From assembly GCF_006385255.1 (NCBI RefSeq), contig NZ_VFJE01000046.1:1-64000 (forward strand): 64,000 nt of DNA, given 5' to 3'. A program made the position numbers and the translations under genes. Source of the DNA: Flavobacterium microcysteis. GTDB lineage: Bacteria > Bacteroidota > Bacteroidia > Flavobacteriales > Flavobacteriaceae. The notes beneath the pieces are model-generated. The model did no database searches. It saw only the letters and a list, made by a program, of their open reading frames with translations, and was not told where the DNA came from. Every line of letters begins with the position of its first letter. Position 1 is the first letter of the stretch. Of the stretch, positions 39,968 to 48,634 are shown one piece after another.

Positions 39968-41299
39968 TTGAAACTGCTCAAAAAATTATACATCAACAAT
40001 TTCTTTTTTTACGCGCTGCTTGGCGTGGCATTCTTGTATTGCGTTGCCTTTATTTTTCCGGCACTTTACAACGCTGCAGGTTATGTATTGCTGATGCTTT
40101 TGGCTTTTTTAGTTCTTGACATATTGATTTTGTTTAGTGCCAAAAACGGGATTGAGGGAACTCGTATTGCACCCGAAAAATTGTCAAACGGAGATGAGAA
40201 TCCTATAGGAATTAATATTAAAAACTATTACACCTTTCCTATTGGCGTAAAAATCATAGACGAAATTCCAGAACAGTTTCAGATTCGTAATTTTGAAATA
40301 AAAAGAAAAATCAAGGCATCTTCGCAAGATGACATCCAATACTACTTACGCCCGACTTCGAGAGGCGAATATGTCTTTGGAAATCTGAATGTTTATGCCA
40401 TGACACCCCTAAGGCTGGTTTCCAGAAGGTTTACATTTAACAAAAACCAAATGATTCCAACCTATCCTTCCTATATACAGTTGAGAAAATATGACCTGAT
40501 GGCTTTTTCCAACAACTTATTCCAATATGGCGTAAAGAAAATAAGGAGAATTGGCCATACTATGGAATTCGAGCAGATTAAAGAATACGTACAGGGCGAT
40601 GATATCCGTACATTGAACTGGAAAGCGACTGCCAAGAAAAATGCATTGATGGTCAATCAGTTTCAGGACGAAAGATCACAATCTATTTACATGGCTATTG
40701 ATAAAGGGCGAGTTATGAAGATGCCTTTTAACGGATTAAGTCTGCTGGATTATGCCATAAATGCAACCTTGGTCTTATCGAATGTGATCTTAAAAAAACA
40801 GGATAAAGCCGGTATGTTCACCTTTTCTAAAAAAGTAGAAAACCGTGTTGCTGCAGAAAGGCGTTCTTCACAAATGCACCAGATTTTGGAAAGCCTTTAC
40901 AACATCAAGACAGACTTTTTTGAAAGCGATTACAGCCGATTGTATGTCGATATAAAGAAAAACATCAACCACAGGAGCTTGATTATCCTGTATACTAATT
41001 TTGAAACGCTAGACAGCCTGCACCGACAGCTTCCTTACCTGAAAGCAATTGCAAAAAGCCATTTGCTTGTCGTTGTATTTTTCCAAAACACGGAACTAAA
41101 CGATATTATCAATTCAAAAGCCATTACTGTTCAGGAAGTATACGACAAGGTTATTGCTGAGAAATTTGCATTCGAAAAGAGATTGATTGTAAATGAACTC
41201 AAAAAATACGGAATCCATTCTGTATTGACACAACCTGAAAACCTGACTTTGGATACGATTAATAAATATTTGGAGATTAAGGCAAGGGGAATACTTTGA
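39968..41299 (+). CDS. DUF58 domain protein (vWA-like)
   Basis: 443 residues starting with TTG at 39968; no in-frame ATG is near the expected N-terminus. Two TM helices (about 12-30 and 36-55) are followed by a beta-rich region. The DUF58 core then has EYVQGDDIRTLNWKATAKK and a vWA-like fold beginning IYMAIDKGRVM. The vWA metal site appears degenerate. It is the last gene of the MoxR operon, 17 nt after moxR, and is followed by the heptamer array rather than a recognisable terminator. Confidence 0.9.
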   Translation: MKLLKKLYINNFFFYALLGVAFLYCVAFIFPALYNAAGYVLLMLLAFLVLDILILFSAKNGIEGTRIAPEKLSNGDENPIGINIKNYYTFPIGVKIIDEIPEQFQIRNFEIKRKIKASSQDDIQYYLRPTSRGEYVFGNLNVYAMTPLRLVSRRFTFNKNQMIPTYPSYIQLRKYDLMAFSNNLFQYGVKKIRRIGHTMEFEQIKEYVQGDDIRTLNWKATAKKNALMVNQFQDERSQSIYMAIDKGRVMKMPFNGLSLLDYAINATLVLSNVILKKQDKAGMFTFSKKVENRVAAERRSSQMHQILESLYNIKTDFFESDYSRLYVDIKKNINHRSLIILYTNFETLDSLHRQLPYLKAIAKSHLLVVVFFQNTELNDIINSKAITVQEVYDKVIAEKFAFEKRLIVNELKKYGIHSVLTQPENLTLDTINKYLEIKARGIL

Positions 41300-41409
41300 T
41301 TTGGGATTTTTGATTTCTGATTTTAGATTTGTGATTTAGGACTTTTGACTTTAAACTTTTGACTTTTGACTTTAGATTTTTGATTTTTGATTTATGGTTT
41401 ATGATTTAG
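41298..41409. repeat. Degenerate heptanucleotide array, 16 units
   Basis: Sixteen consecutive 7-bp units of form GATTTNN or GACTTTN run in unbroken phase from the last base of the DUF58 stop region to just before the trmH-like gene. Several neighbouring units are identical, which suggests expansion by slippage or unequal crossover. It is the longest single-motif array in the window. Confidence 0.8.
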
Positions 41410-41444
41410 TACCTTAGCAGCTTAGAAATACAGAAATCAGAATC

Positions 41445-42230
41445 TTGAAACAAATCACTTCAGTTCAGAATCCATTTATCAAATCGCTAGTACTGCTTCA
41501 GGAAAAATCCAAAGCCCGAAAACAGACTGGAACATTTTTAATTGAAGGCCACAGAGAAATTGAACTGGCTCTAAAAGGCGGTTATGAAATCGAAACTATT
41601 TTATTCCTGCCTGAAATCAGTTCCGAAAACGATACCAAAAAGCTTTCCGGTTCTGCAGAATTAATTGAAATCAGCAAAGACGTATACCAGAAACTGGCCT
41701 ATCGTGATACTACAGAAGGTATATTGGCTGTGGCAAAATCTAAAAATCTTTCCCTTTCAGAATTGAATCTTGGCAAAAATCCGTTGGTTTTGGTTGCTGA
41801 ATCTCCTGAAAAACCTGGAAACATTGGTGCCATGCTAAGAACAGCTGATGCTGCAAAGATGGATGCCGTAATCATTGCCAACCCAAAAAGTGACTTATAC
41901 AATCCTAATATCGTACGTTCCAGTGTTGGCTGCCTGTTTACAAACCAAATTGCAACAGGAACAACCGAAGAGATTATTGCTTTCCTAAAAGAAAAAAAAA
42001 TCAATATTTACTGCGCTACCTTACAAGATTCGACTGGCTACCATACTCAAGACTACACTACTCCAACTGCTTTGGTCTTGGGAACGGAAGCAACAGGATT
42101 GACACAGGAATGGCGTGACAATTCAACTCAAAATATCATTATCCCAATGCAAGGAGCAATCGACTCCATGAATGTTTCTGTTGCAGCGGCCATCTTGATT
42201 TTTGAAGCAAAAAGACAACGAGGATTTTAA
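41445..42230 (+). CDS. TrmH/SpoU-family RNA 2'-O-methyltransferase
   Basis: 261 residues with a TTG start at 41445, the only start that gives the full N-terminal SpoU substrate-binding domain (KQITSVQNPFIKSL). The SPOUT domain shows all three motifs: KPGNIGAMLRTADA, ALVLGTEATGL and SMNVSVAAAILIFEA, which form the SAM-binding trefoil knot. It methylates a ribose 2'-OH in tRNA or rRNA; the target cannot be assigned from sequence, though RlmB-like 23S methylation is likely. The next gene follows after 11 nt. Confidence 0.9.
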   Translation: MKQITSVQNPFIKSLVLLQEKSKARKQTGTFLIEGHREIELALKGGYEIETILFLPEISSENDTKKLSGSAELIEISKDVYQKLAYRDTTEGILAVAKSKNLSLSELNLGKNPLVLVAESPEKPGNIGAMLRTADAAKMDAVIIANPKSDLYNPNIVRSSVGCLFTNQIATGTTEEIIAFLKEKKINIYCATLQDSTGYHTQDYTTPTALVLGTEATGLTQEWRDNSTQNIIIPMQGAIDSMNVSVAAAILIFEAKRQRGF

Positions 42231-42241
42231 AAACAGTAATT

Positions 42242-42736
42242 ATGAAATTTATTCCTTTTGAAAAAATAACATATAGCTCAAGACTTCCCATAACAGAAAT
42301 AAAAGAAAGGCTTGAAAATGAAATACAGCCAAAAGCGAATTTTTCATTTGGACAGAAACCCGCAGCTACCTCAAAAAAATTCGAAGGAATTGCAAACGGA
42401 AATGAATTTCAAATTCAAAGAATAATATCCTACAGGAATTCTTTCCTTCCAAAAATTGATATAACTCTCGCTCAAGACCTATCGGGTTCGAAAGCAACAA
42501 TAACTTTCAAGCTTTTGCCATTAGTCGCTATTTTTATTGGCTTTTGGCTCGCAATCGTAGCCTTTTCAGGGATTGCTCTGGCGCTTTTCACCACTTCTGA
42601 AGAAAATTTTGAATTTGCAAAATTCATTCCGCTAGTCATGTTTGTTTTTGGATATGCTATGACAATCCTGGCATTTAATTATGAAGTAAACAAAGCCAAA
42701 GAAGAGCTCGAAAAAATCATTCAAATTAGAAATTGA
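42242..42736 (+). CDS. Hypothetical membrane protein
   Basis: 164 residues. The N-terminal ~90 residues are soluble (alternating strands, KPAATSKKFEG region). Two strongly hydrophobic helices follow (about 95-118 and 130-148) and a charged C-terminus. No known family was recognised; the layout resembles small PH-like domain proteins with a membrane hairpin. It lies 11 nt after the methyltransferase gene and 4 nt before the serine hydrolase gene, so all three are probably co-transcribed. Confidence 0.7.
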   Translation: MKFIPFEKITYSSRLPITEIKERLENEIQPKANFSFGQKPAATSKKFEGIANGNEFQIQRIISYRNSFLPKIDITLAQDLSGSKATITFKLLPLVAIFIGFWLAIVAFSGIALALFTTSEENFEFAKFIPLVMFVFGYAMTILAFNYEVNKAKEELEKIIQIRN

Positions 42737-42740
42737 TACC

Positions 42741-44276
42741 ATGAAGAAAAACATCAAAAATTATTTTTTAATCACATCCTTATTGTGCTTTTCCGCAGCA
42801 CATTCTCAGCTAACCTCAACGCAGATTGATGATGTTGTTGAAAAAACCATAAAAACATTTGACGTTCCGGGTATTGCCGTTGCCGTAGTAAAAGACGGGA
42901 AGATTGTCCATTCCAAAGGTTATGGCGTAAGATCAATAATCACCAAGCAAAAAGTCGATGAAAACACTTTATTCGGAATTGCTTCCAACAGTAAGGCGTT
43001 TACAAGTGCTGCATTGGCAATGCTTGTTGATGAAGGCAGAATCAAATGGGACGACAAAGTCATCAAATACCTTCCTGAGTTCAAAATGTATAACGAATAC
43101 GTTACCAATGAATTTACCATCCGTGACCTGCTAACTCACAGAAGCGGACTTGGACTTGGTGCGGGAGATTTAATGATCTGGCCTGATGGTTCAGATTTTA
43201 AGGCCGAAGATATTATTGAAAACATCCAATACCTCAAACCAGTTTCAGGATTCAGGACAAAATACGATTATGACAATCTCCTTTACATTATTGCCGGAGA
43301 AGTAATCCACAAAGTAAGCGGGCAAACATGGAACGAGTTTGTAGAAAACAGAATCATAAAGCCACTTGGCATGACCAATACAGCTTCTTCCTGGGTAAGA
43401 TTAAAAGACACATCTAATGTTATTGTTCCTCACGTACCGATTGATGGCAAGCTAAAAGTTATTACACGCTATAAAAATCAAATGTTTGATGCCGCTGCAG
43501 GTATTTATTCCAGCGTAAACGACATGAGCCAATGGGCAATCATGCAGCTGAATAAAGGAAAATACGGCAACGGACAGAAGATATTCTCAGAAAAAGAGCA
43601 TTTCGAAATGTGGACGCCACAAACACTTATGCCTAATAGACCGGTTCCGCCTTACAATTCGCTTTTTAAAGCCTATGGTTTGGGTTGGCAGTTGAATGAT
43701 GTTAAAGGAAAAATGCAGGTTTCACATACCGGAGGCCTGGAAGGAATCGTAACACAAGTAACTTTGATTCCTGAGCTTCAGCTTGGAATTATTGTTTTCA
43801 CGAATCAGCAATCAGGTGCTGCTTTTTCTGCAATAACCAATACAATAAAAGACAGCTATCTGGGAATGGAAGCTTTTGACCATGTCAAATATTTCAGCGA
43901 TAGGGAAAAAGCCAGCGGAGAAAAAGCAGACAAAATTACAGATGAAGTATGGCAAACTGTCGCAAAAAACAAAAACCAGAAAATCGATACCAAAAAGTAT
44001 ATCGGGACCTATAAAGACAATTGGTTTGGTGAAGTTAGCATCACTGAAAAAAAGGGGAAAATGTATTTCGCTTCCAAACGTTCACCGCAACTCAAGGGCG
44101 AAGTTTTCTTCTATAAAGACAATAATTTTGTAGTAAAATGGGACAATCGCTATTTTCATGCAGATGCACATATCTTCTTCGGGAAAGACAATGCAGAATT
44201 CACCATGAAACCAATTTCTCCTGCTACAGATTTTAGCTATGATTTTCAAGACCTTAACTTTTTCAGAATAAAATAA
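42741..44276 (+). CDS. Serine hydrolase, class C beta-lactamase-like, with DUF3471-like tail
   Basis: 511 residues. The signal peptide is cleaved near AAHSQ (about 22). The penicillin-binding fold has the SxxK nucleophile S82-N-S-K85, a YDN triad (in YDYDNLLYIIAGE) and an HTG motif near 330 replacing KTG. The C-terminal ~110 residues are a separate beta domain (DUF3471-like). Such proteins are mostly periplasmic esterases or peptidases; beta-lactamase activity should not be assumed. A terminator follows. Confidence 0.88.
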   Translation: MKKNIKNYFLITSLLCFSAAHSQLTSTQIDDVVEKTIKTFDVPGIAVAVVKDGKIVHSKGYGVRSIITKQKVDENTLFGIASNSKAFTSAALAMLVDEGRIKWDDKVIKYLPEFKMYNEYVTNEFTIRDLLTHRSGLGLGAGDLMIWPDGSDFKAEDIIENIQYLKPVSGFRTKYDYDNLLYIIAGEVIHKVSGQTWNEFVENRIIKPLGMTNTASSWVRLKDTSNVIVPHVPIDGKLKVITRYKNQMFDAAAGIYSSVNDMSQWAIMQLNKGKYGNGQKIFSEKEHFEMWTPQTLMPNRPVPPYNSLFKAYGLGWQLNDVKGKMQVSHTGGLEGIVTQVTLIPELQLGIIVFTNQQSGAAFSAITNTIKDSYLGMEAFDHVKYFSDREKASGEKADKITDEVWQTVAKNKNQKIDTKKYIGTYKDNWFGEVSITEKKGKMYFASKRSPQLKGEVFFYKDNNFVVKWDNRYFHADAHIFFGKDNAEFTMKPISPATDFSYDFQDLNFFRIK

Positions 44277-44307
44277 AAAGACAAGCCTGAAACTATTTTC
44301 AAAGCTT

Positions 44308-44336
44308 AAAAACCGCCCAATTTGGAGCGGTTTTTG
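44308..44336 (+). terminator. Terminator after the serine hydrolase gene
   Basis: The stem AAAAACCGC (44308-44316) pairs with GCGGTTTTT (44327-44335). The loop has a further CC/GG pair, and a T-rich tail follows. It lies 32 nt past the stop codon. Confidence 0.85.
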
Positions 44337-44420
44337 CTTTTATACAAAGAGGCAAAAAAATTGCAAATTCAAAAACTTTATTTTACTTTTAGTCAATAGC
44401 AAACAAACATCAGAAACGCC

Positions 44421-46640
44421 ATGGTAGAAATTGATTTAGAAAAAGAAAACAAGGCAATTGCGAGGGAATACAAAGAACTTTTACGAATCAGTTATCAAAC
44501 GTTGTCGGAAGATGACAAGAAACTAATTCGTAAGGCTTTTGATGTGGCTGTAGATGCCCATAAAGACCAGCGCAGGAAATCTGGCGAAGCCTATATCTTC
44601 CACCCTATTGCCGTGGCAAAAATTGTAGCTTCGGAAATTGGTTTGGGTGCGACTTCTATTGCCGCTGCCTTGATGCATGATGTTGTTGAAGATACAGATA
44701 TCACTGTAGAAGACATTGAAAGAATGTTCAATCCGAAGATTGCAAAAATCGTTGAAGGATTGACTAAAATAGCTCAGGTAAAGACAGACAACGAAATCTC
44801 GATGCAGGCGGAAAATTTCCGTAAAATGCTACTGACTTTAAATGATGATGTACGTGTTATCCTTATCAAGATTGCAGACCGTTTGCACAACATGCAGACC
44901 ATGGAATCGATGGTGGATTACAAGCAGGCAAAAATAGCATCGGAAACGCTTTATATTTATGCTCCGCTTGCCCATCGCTTAGGATTATACAACATCAAAA
45001 ATCAGCTGGAAGATTTAGGCCTGAAATATACCGAGCCTGAAACCTACAATGATATTGTCAGCAAGATAAAAGAAACAAAAGAGCAGCAAGACGAATACAT
45101 TAAATCTATTTCTGATGTATTAAAAGAATCATTAGATGCCGAAGGAATAGACTATATCATCAAAGGCCGTCCAAAATCCATTTTCTCCATCCGGAAGAAA
45201 ATGCTTGCGCAAGGCGTAAGCTTTGACGAAGTATACGATAAATTCGCTTTAAGAATCATCTACAAGGCAGCTCCAAGCGAAGAAAAATTCCTTGCCTGGA
45301 AAATATATTCTATAGTAACCGACCATTATCGCCCGAGCCCGAGTCGTCTTCGCGATTGGATTTCCTCACCAAAATCAACAGGTTACGAAGCCCTTCACAT
45401 TACAGTAATGGGCCCAAAAGGACGCTGGGTAGAAATTCAGGTACGAAGCGAAAGAATGGACGAAATTGCTGAAAAAGGCTACGCAGCACACTATAAATAC
45501 AAACAAGGCGGTTCAGAAGAACACGGTTTAGATACCTGGCTGAATCTTTTAAAAGAAGCCCTGGAAAATGCCTCAACGAATGCCGTTGACTTTGTAGAAG
45601 ATTTCAAATTGAATCTCTATTCTAAAGAAATTTATGTTTTCACGCCAAAAGGAGAAATCAAATCGCTTCCAAAAGGAGCGACATCGCTGGATTTTGCCTT
45701 CAGCATTCACTCCGAAATTGGAATTAGAACCCGTGGAACCAGAGTTAATGGTAAATTAGTTCCGCTAAACCATGTACTGAATAGCGGCGATCAAATAGAA
45801 GTCATTACATCTCCAAACCAAAAGCCTACTTCACACTGGCTGGATTATGTAACGACATCACGTGCGAAAACCAAAATTAAAAACGTACTTAACGAGAATA
45901 CAAAGAAAATTGCGGAAGACGGAAAAGAATTATTGACCCGAAAATTACGCCATTTAAAGGTCAATATGTCTGAAACGACCGTAAACGAGCTGGTCAACTA
46001 TTTCAAGCTAAAAACCAGCCTTGATCTTTTCTATCGTGTAGGAATTGGAGCTATTGACAACCAGCAGCTTAAAGATTTCGCCGCACAGAAGAGCAATACG
46101 TTTATGAATTTCTTCAAAAACAAAATCAAACGTACGCCTTCGACCAATCCGGAAACCATCAACAAGCCAGAAATCAGCAATAACTTTGACATGCTGGTTT
46201 TTGGAAAAGAACAAGACAAACTGGATTATAAGTTAGCGACTTGTTGCAACCCGATTCCGGGTGATGAAGTTTTTGGATTCGTAACTATCAACGAAGGAAT
46301 TAAAGTCCATAAAAAAGATTGTCCAAATGCCATCAGTCTCCAATCCAACTATGCCTATAGAATCATCAAAGCCAAATGGATTGATTCATCACAACAAGAA
46401 TTTAAAGCCATATTAAACATTACCGGAATGGACACTCTAGGTTTGACAAACGAACTGACCAAAGTGATATCCAACAATATGCATGTGAATATCCAGAGTA
46501 TTTCCCTGAGTGGTGATGCCGGTATTTTTAACGGACAGGTCGTGGTAGTTGTACAGAACAATACAATCTTGAAAAAACTAATCGAGAACATCAAAAAAAT
46601 TGACGGAATCGATAAAGTCACGAGAATTAACAAGAACTAA
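44421..46640 (+). CDS. rel: Bifunctional (p)ppGpp synthetase/hydrolase, Rel/SpoT family
   Basis: Makes and degrades the stringent-response alarmone. The 739 residues show the full long-RSH layout. The HD hydrolase domain has H61 and MHDVVEDTD (85-93) and DRLHNMQTM. The synthetase domain has RPKSIFSIRKKM, then STGYEALH and EIQVRSERMDEIAEKGYAAH. The TGS domain (VFTPKGEIKSLPKGATSLDFAF), a zinc-finger-like region (LATCCNPIPGDEVFGF) and a C-terminal ACT domain follow. Both active sites look intact, so it should be bifunctional. Confidence 0.96.
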   Translation: MVEIDLEKENKAIAREYKELLRISYQTLSEDDKKLIRKAFDVAVDAHKDQRRKSGEAYIFHPIAVAKIVASEIGLGATSIAAALMHDVVEDTDITVEDIERMFNPKIAKIVEGLTKIAQVKTDNEISMQAENFRKMLLTLNDDVRVILIKIADRLHNMQTMESMVDYKQAKIASETLYIYAPLAHRLGLYNIKNQLEDLGLKYTEPETYNDIVSKIKETKEQQDEYIKSISDVLKESLDAEGIDYIIKGRPKSIFSIRKKMLAQGVSFDEVYDKFALRIIYKAAPSEEKFLAWKIYSIVTDHYRPSPSRLRDWISSPKSTGYEALHITVMGPKGRWVEIQVRSERMDEIAEKGYAAHYKYKQGGSEEHGLDTWLNLLKEALENASTNAVDFVEDFKLNLYSKEIYVFTPKGEIKSLPKGATSLDFAFSIHSEIGIRTRGTRVNGKLVPLNHVLNSGDQIEVITSPNQKPTSHWLDYVTTSRAKTKIKNVLNENTKKIAEDGKELLTRKLRHLKVNMSETTVNELVNYFKLKTSLDLFYRVGIGAIDNQQLKDFAAQKSNTFMNFFKNKIKRTPSTNPETINKPEISNNFDMLVFGKEQDKLDYKLATCCNPIPGDEVFGFVTINEGIKVHKKDCPNAISLQSNYAYRIIKAKWIDSSQQEFKAILNITGMDTLGLTNELTKVISNNMHVNIQSISLSGDAGIFNGQVVVVVQNNTILKKLIENIKKIDGIDKVTRINKN

Positions 46641-46739
46641 AAAATCAGAATCAAAGCCGTTTGTAAACCATAAATTGAGAGACTTTCTCTATTAAAAAAT
46701 TTTAATATTTTTTTAGGTAAAAATCAACAAACGAGAAAC

Positions 46740-46770
46740 TTGATACTTGAAATAAAATGATTTATCTTTG
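46740..46770 (+). promoter_or_regulatory. Promoter of the Fur-family gene
   Basis: TTG (46740-46742), a 20-nt spacer and TATCTTTG (46763-46770) match the flavobacterial consensus exactly. The G of the box is only 7 nt before the A of the ATG at 46777, so the transcript should start at or next to the start codon. Confidence 0.7.
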
Positions 46771-46776
46771 CAGGAT

Positions 46777-47241
46777 ATGACACTAATTTCCGTAGATAAT
46801 AATAAAAATCAAGAGATTGTAAAAAATGTTTTTACAAAATATCTTGAAACAAAAGGACATCGCAAAACTCCTGAGCGCTATGCTATTCTCCAGGAGATTT
46901 ATGATAATGAAGAGCATTTTGACATTGAATCTCTTTATATCAAGATGAAAAACAAAAACTATCGTGTGAGTAGAGCTACGCTTTATAACACGATCGAACT
47001 TTTATTGGATTGTGCATTGGTAAGAAAGCACCAGTTCGGGCAAAATCAGGCACATTACGAAAAATCTTATTTCGACAAGCAACACGACCATATCATCATG
47101 ACAGACTCTGGCGAGGTGATTGAGTTTTGCGACCCGCGAATCCAAAGCATCAAAAAAACTATTGAAGAAATTTTTGATATCGAAATTCACAATCACTCCC
47201 TATACCTTTACGGAAACAAAAAGACTACACCTAAAGAATAA
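46777..47241 (+). CDS. Fur-family metalloregulator
   Basis: 154 residues. The winged-helix domain includes [14 protein letters not shown] and the recognition helix [19 protein letters not shown]. The dimerisation/metal domain has [18 protein letters not shown] and [12 protein letters not shown] with the usual regulatory-site His and Glu. The CxxC zinc pair of classical Fur is absent (TDSG in place of the LDCG-type motif). It may act as Fur, Zur or PerR; the sequence alone does not decide. The start is placed at ATG 46777, because the in-frame TTG at 46768 lies inside the -7 promoter box. purA follows after 22 nt. Confidence 0.88.
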   Translation: MTLISVDNNKNQEIVKNVFTKYLETKGHRKTPERYAILQEIYDNEEHFDIESLYIKMKNKNYRVSRATLYNTIELLLDCALVRKHQFGQNQAHYEKSYFDKQHDHIIMTDSGEVIEFCDPRIQSIKKTIEEIFDIEIHNHSLYLYGNKKTTPKE

Positions 47242-47263
47242 ATAAACAACTAACAACAAAAAA

Positions 47264-48535
47264 ATGACCGTAGATTTACTACTCGGCTTGCAGTGGGGCG
47301 ACGAAGGCAAAGGAAAAATTGTTGACGTTCTCACTTCAAAGTACGACATTATTGCCCGTTTTCAAGGCGGACCTAATGCCGGGCACACGCTCGAATTTGA
47401 TGGGATTAAGCACGTTTTGAGAACAATTCCATCAGGAATTTTCCATAAAAATTCAATCAACATTATCGGAAACGGTGTCGTAATTGACCCTGTGGTTTTC
47501 CAAAAAGAATTGGAAGGCCTGGCAAAATTTGATATTGACATCCAATCCCGATTGATTATTTCAAGAAAAGCACACCTTATTTTACCAACACACCGCTTAC
47601 TGGATGCGGCTTCTGAAGCATCAAAAGGCAAAGCTAAAATCGGTTCTACATTAAAAGGAATCGGACCTACCTATATGGATAAGACCGGAAGGAATGGTTT
47701 ACGTGTTGGCGATATTGAACTGGCGGATTTTAAAGAGCGATACAGAACGCTGGCTGACAAGCACCAAGCAATGATTGCTTTTTACGATGTTGACCTTCAG
47801 TATGACTTAAAAGAATTGGAAGACGAATTTTTCGAATCGATTAAAGTCTTAAAAACATTGCAGTTCATCGACAGCGAAGAATATATCAATAAAGCTATGA
47901 AAGAAGGAAAGTCAATTTTAGCCGAAGGAGCTCAAGGCTCACTTCTGGATATTGACTTTGGAACTTATCCTTTCGTTACTTCTTCAAACACCACTGCAGC
48001 TGGAGCTTGCACAGGATTAGGAATTGCTCCAAACCGTGTAAAAGAAGTGTTTGGAATTTTTAAAGCCTATACGACAAGAGTTGGAAGCGGCCCTTTCCCT
48101 ACCGAACTTTTTGACAAAGACGGTGAAACAATGGCGAAAGTCGGAAACGAATTTGGTTCCGTTACAGGTCGTGCCAGACGATGCGGATGGTTGGATCTGG
48201 TAGCTTTGAAATATGCTATCCAGGTTAACGGAGTAACAGCTTTGTATATGATGAAAGGCGATGTTTTATCCGGATTTGATACGCTAAAAATCTGTACGGC
48301 TTACAAATACAATGGAACGGAAATCGACCACCTTCCTTACAACATTGAACCAGAAAACGTTTCTCCGGTTTATGTAGAGAAAAAAGGATGGAAAGCAGAC
48401 CTTACTGGAATGACTTCCTACAACGAACTTCCTTCAGAATTAAAGGAATATGTCGAGTTTATCGAAAATTTTGTAGAAGTGCCAATCAAGGTTATCTCAG
48501 TTGGTCCTGACAGAAAACAGACGATTTTAAAATAA
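47264..48535 (+). CDS. purA: Adenylosuccinate synthetase
   Basis: First committed step from IMP to AMP: GTP-dependent condensation of IMP with aspartate. The 423-residue length is normal. The N-terminal GLQWGDEGKGKIVD motif holds the GTP loop and catalytic Asp. GGPNAGHT, AEGAQGSLLDIDFGTYPFVTSS (read as two adjacent motifs) and the C-terminal VGPDRKQTI are all intact. It lies 22 nt after the Fur-family gene and may be co-transcribed with it. A terminator follows at once. Confidence 0.97.
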   Translation: MTVDLLLGLQWGDEGKGKIVDVLTSKYDIIARFQGGPNAGHTLEFDGIKHVLRTIPSGIFHKNSINIIGNGVVIDPVVFQKELEGLAKFDIDIQSRLIISRKAHLILPTHRLLDAASEASKGKAKIGSTLKGIGPTYMDKTGRNGLRVGDIELADFKERYRTLADKHQAMIAFYDVDLQYDLKELEDEFFESIKVLKTLQFIDSEEYINKAMKEGKSILAEGAQGSLLDIDFGTYPFVTSSNTTAAGACTGLGIAPNRVKEVFGIFKAYTTRVGSGPFPTELFDKDGETMAKVGNEFGSVTGRARRCGWLDLVALKYAIQVNGVTALYMMKGDVLSGFDTLKICTAYKYNGTEIDHLPYNIEPENVSPVYVEKKGWKADLTGMTSYNELPSELKEYVEFIENFVEVPIKVISVGPDRKQTILK

Positions 48536-48540
48536 GAACA

Positions 48541-48571
48541 ACGCCTTGATAATCTCAAGGCGTTTTTTTTT
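48541..48571 (+). terminator. Terminator of purA
   Basis: A 9-bp stem (48541-48549 with 48555-48563) with a 5-nt loop is followed by eight or more T. It starts 6 nt after the purA stop. Confidence 0.92.
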
Positions 48572-48634
48572 GAGAAACTAATTATATTTGGCAATAGCGA
48601 GTGCTTCAAGAACGTTATCTAGCAAACTATATAA

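Noticed and set aside
42741..44276. Beta-lactam resistance gene
   Set aside because: The SxxK fold is shared by esterases and peptidases; the HTG motif and extra C-terminal domain do not indicate a dedicated class C beta-lactamase.
46768..46776. TTG start for the Fur-family gene
   Set aside because: The TTG is the last part of the -7 promoter box, so it would not be in the transcript.
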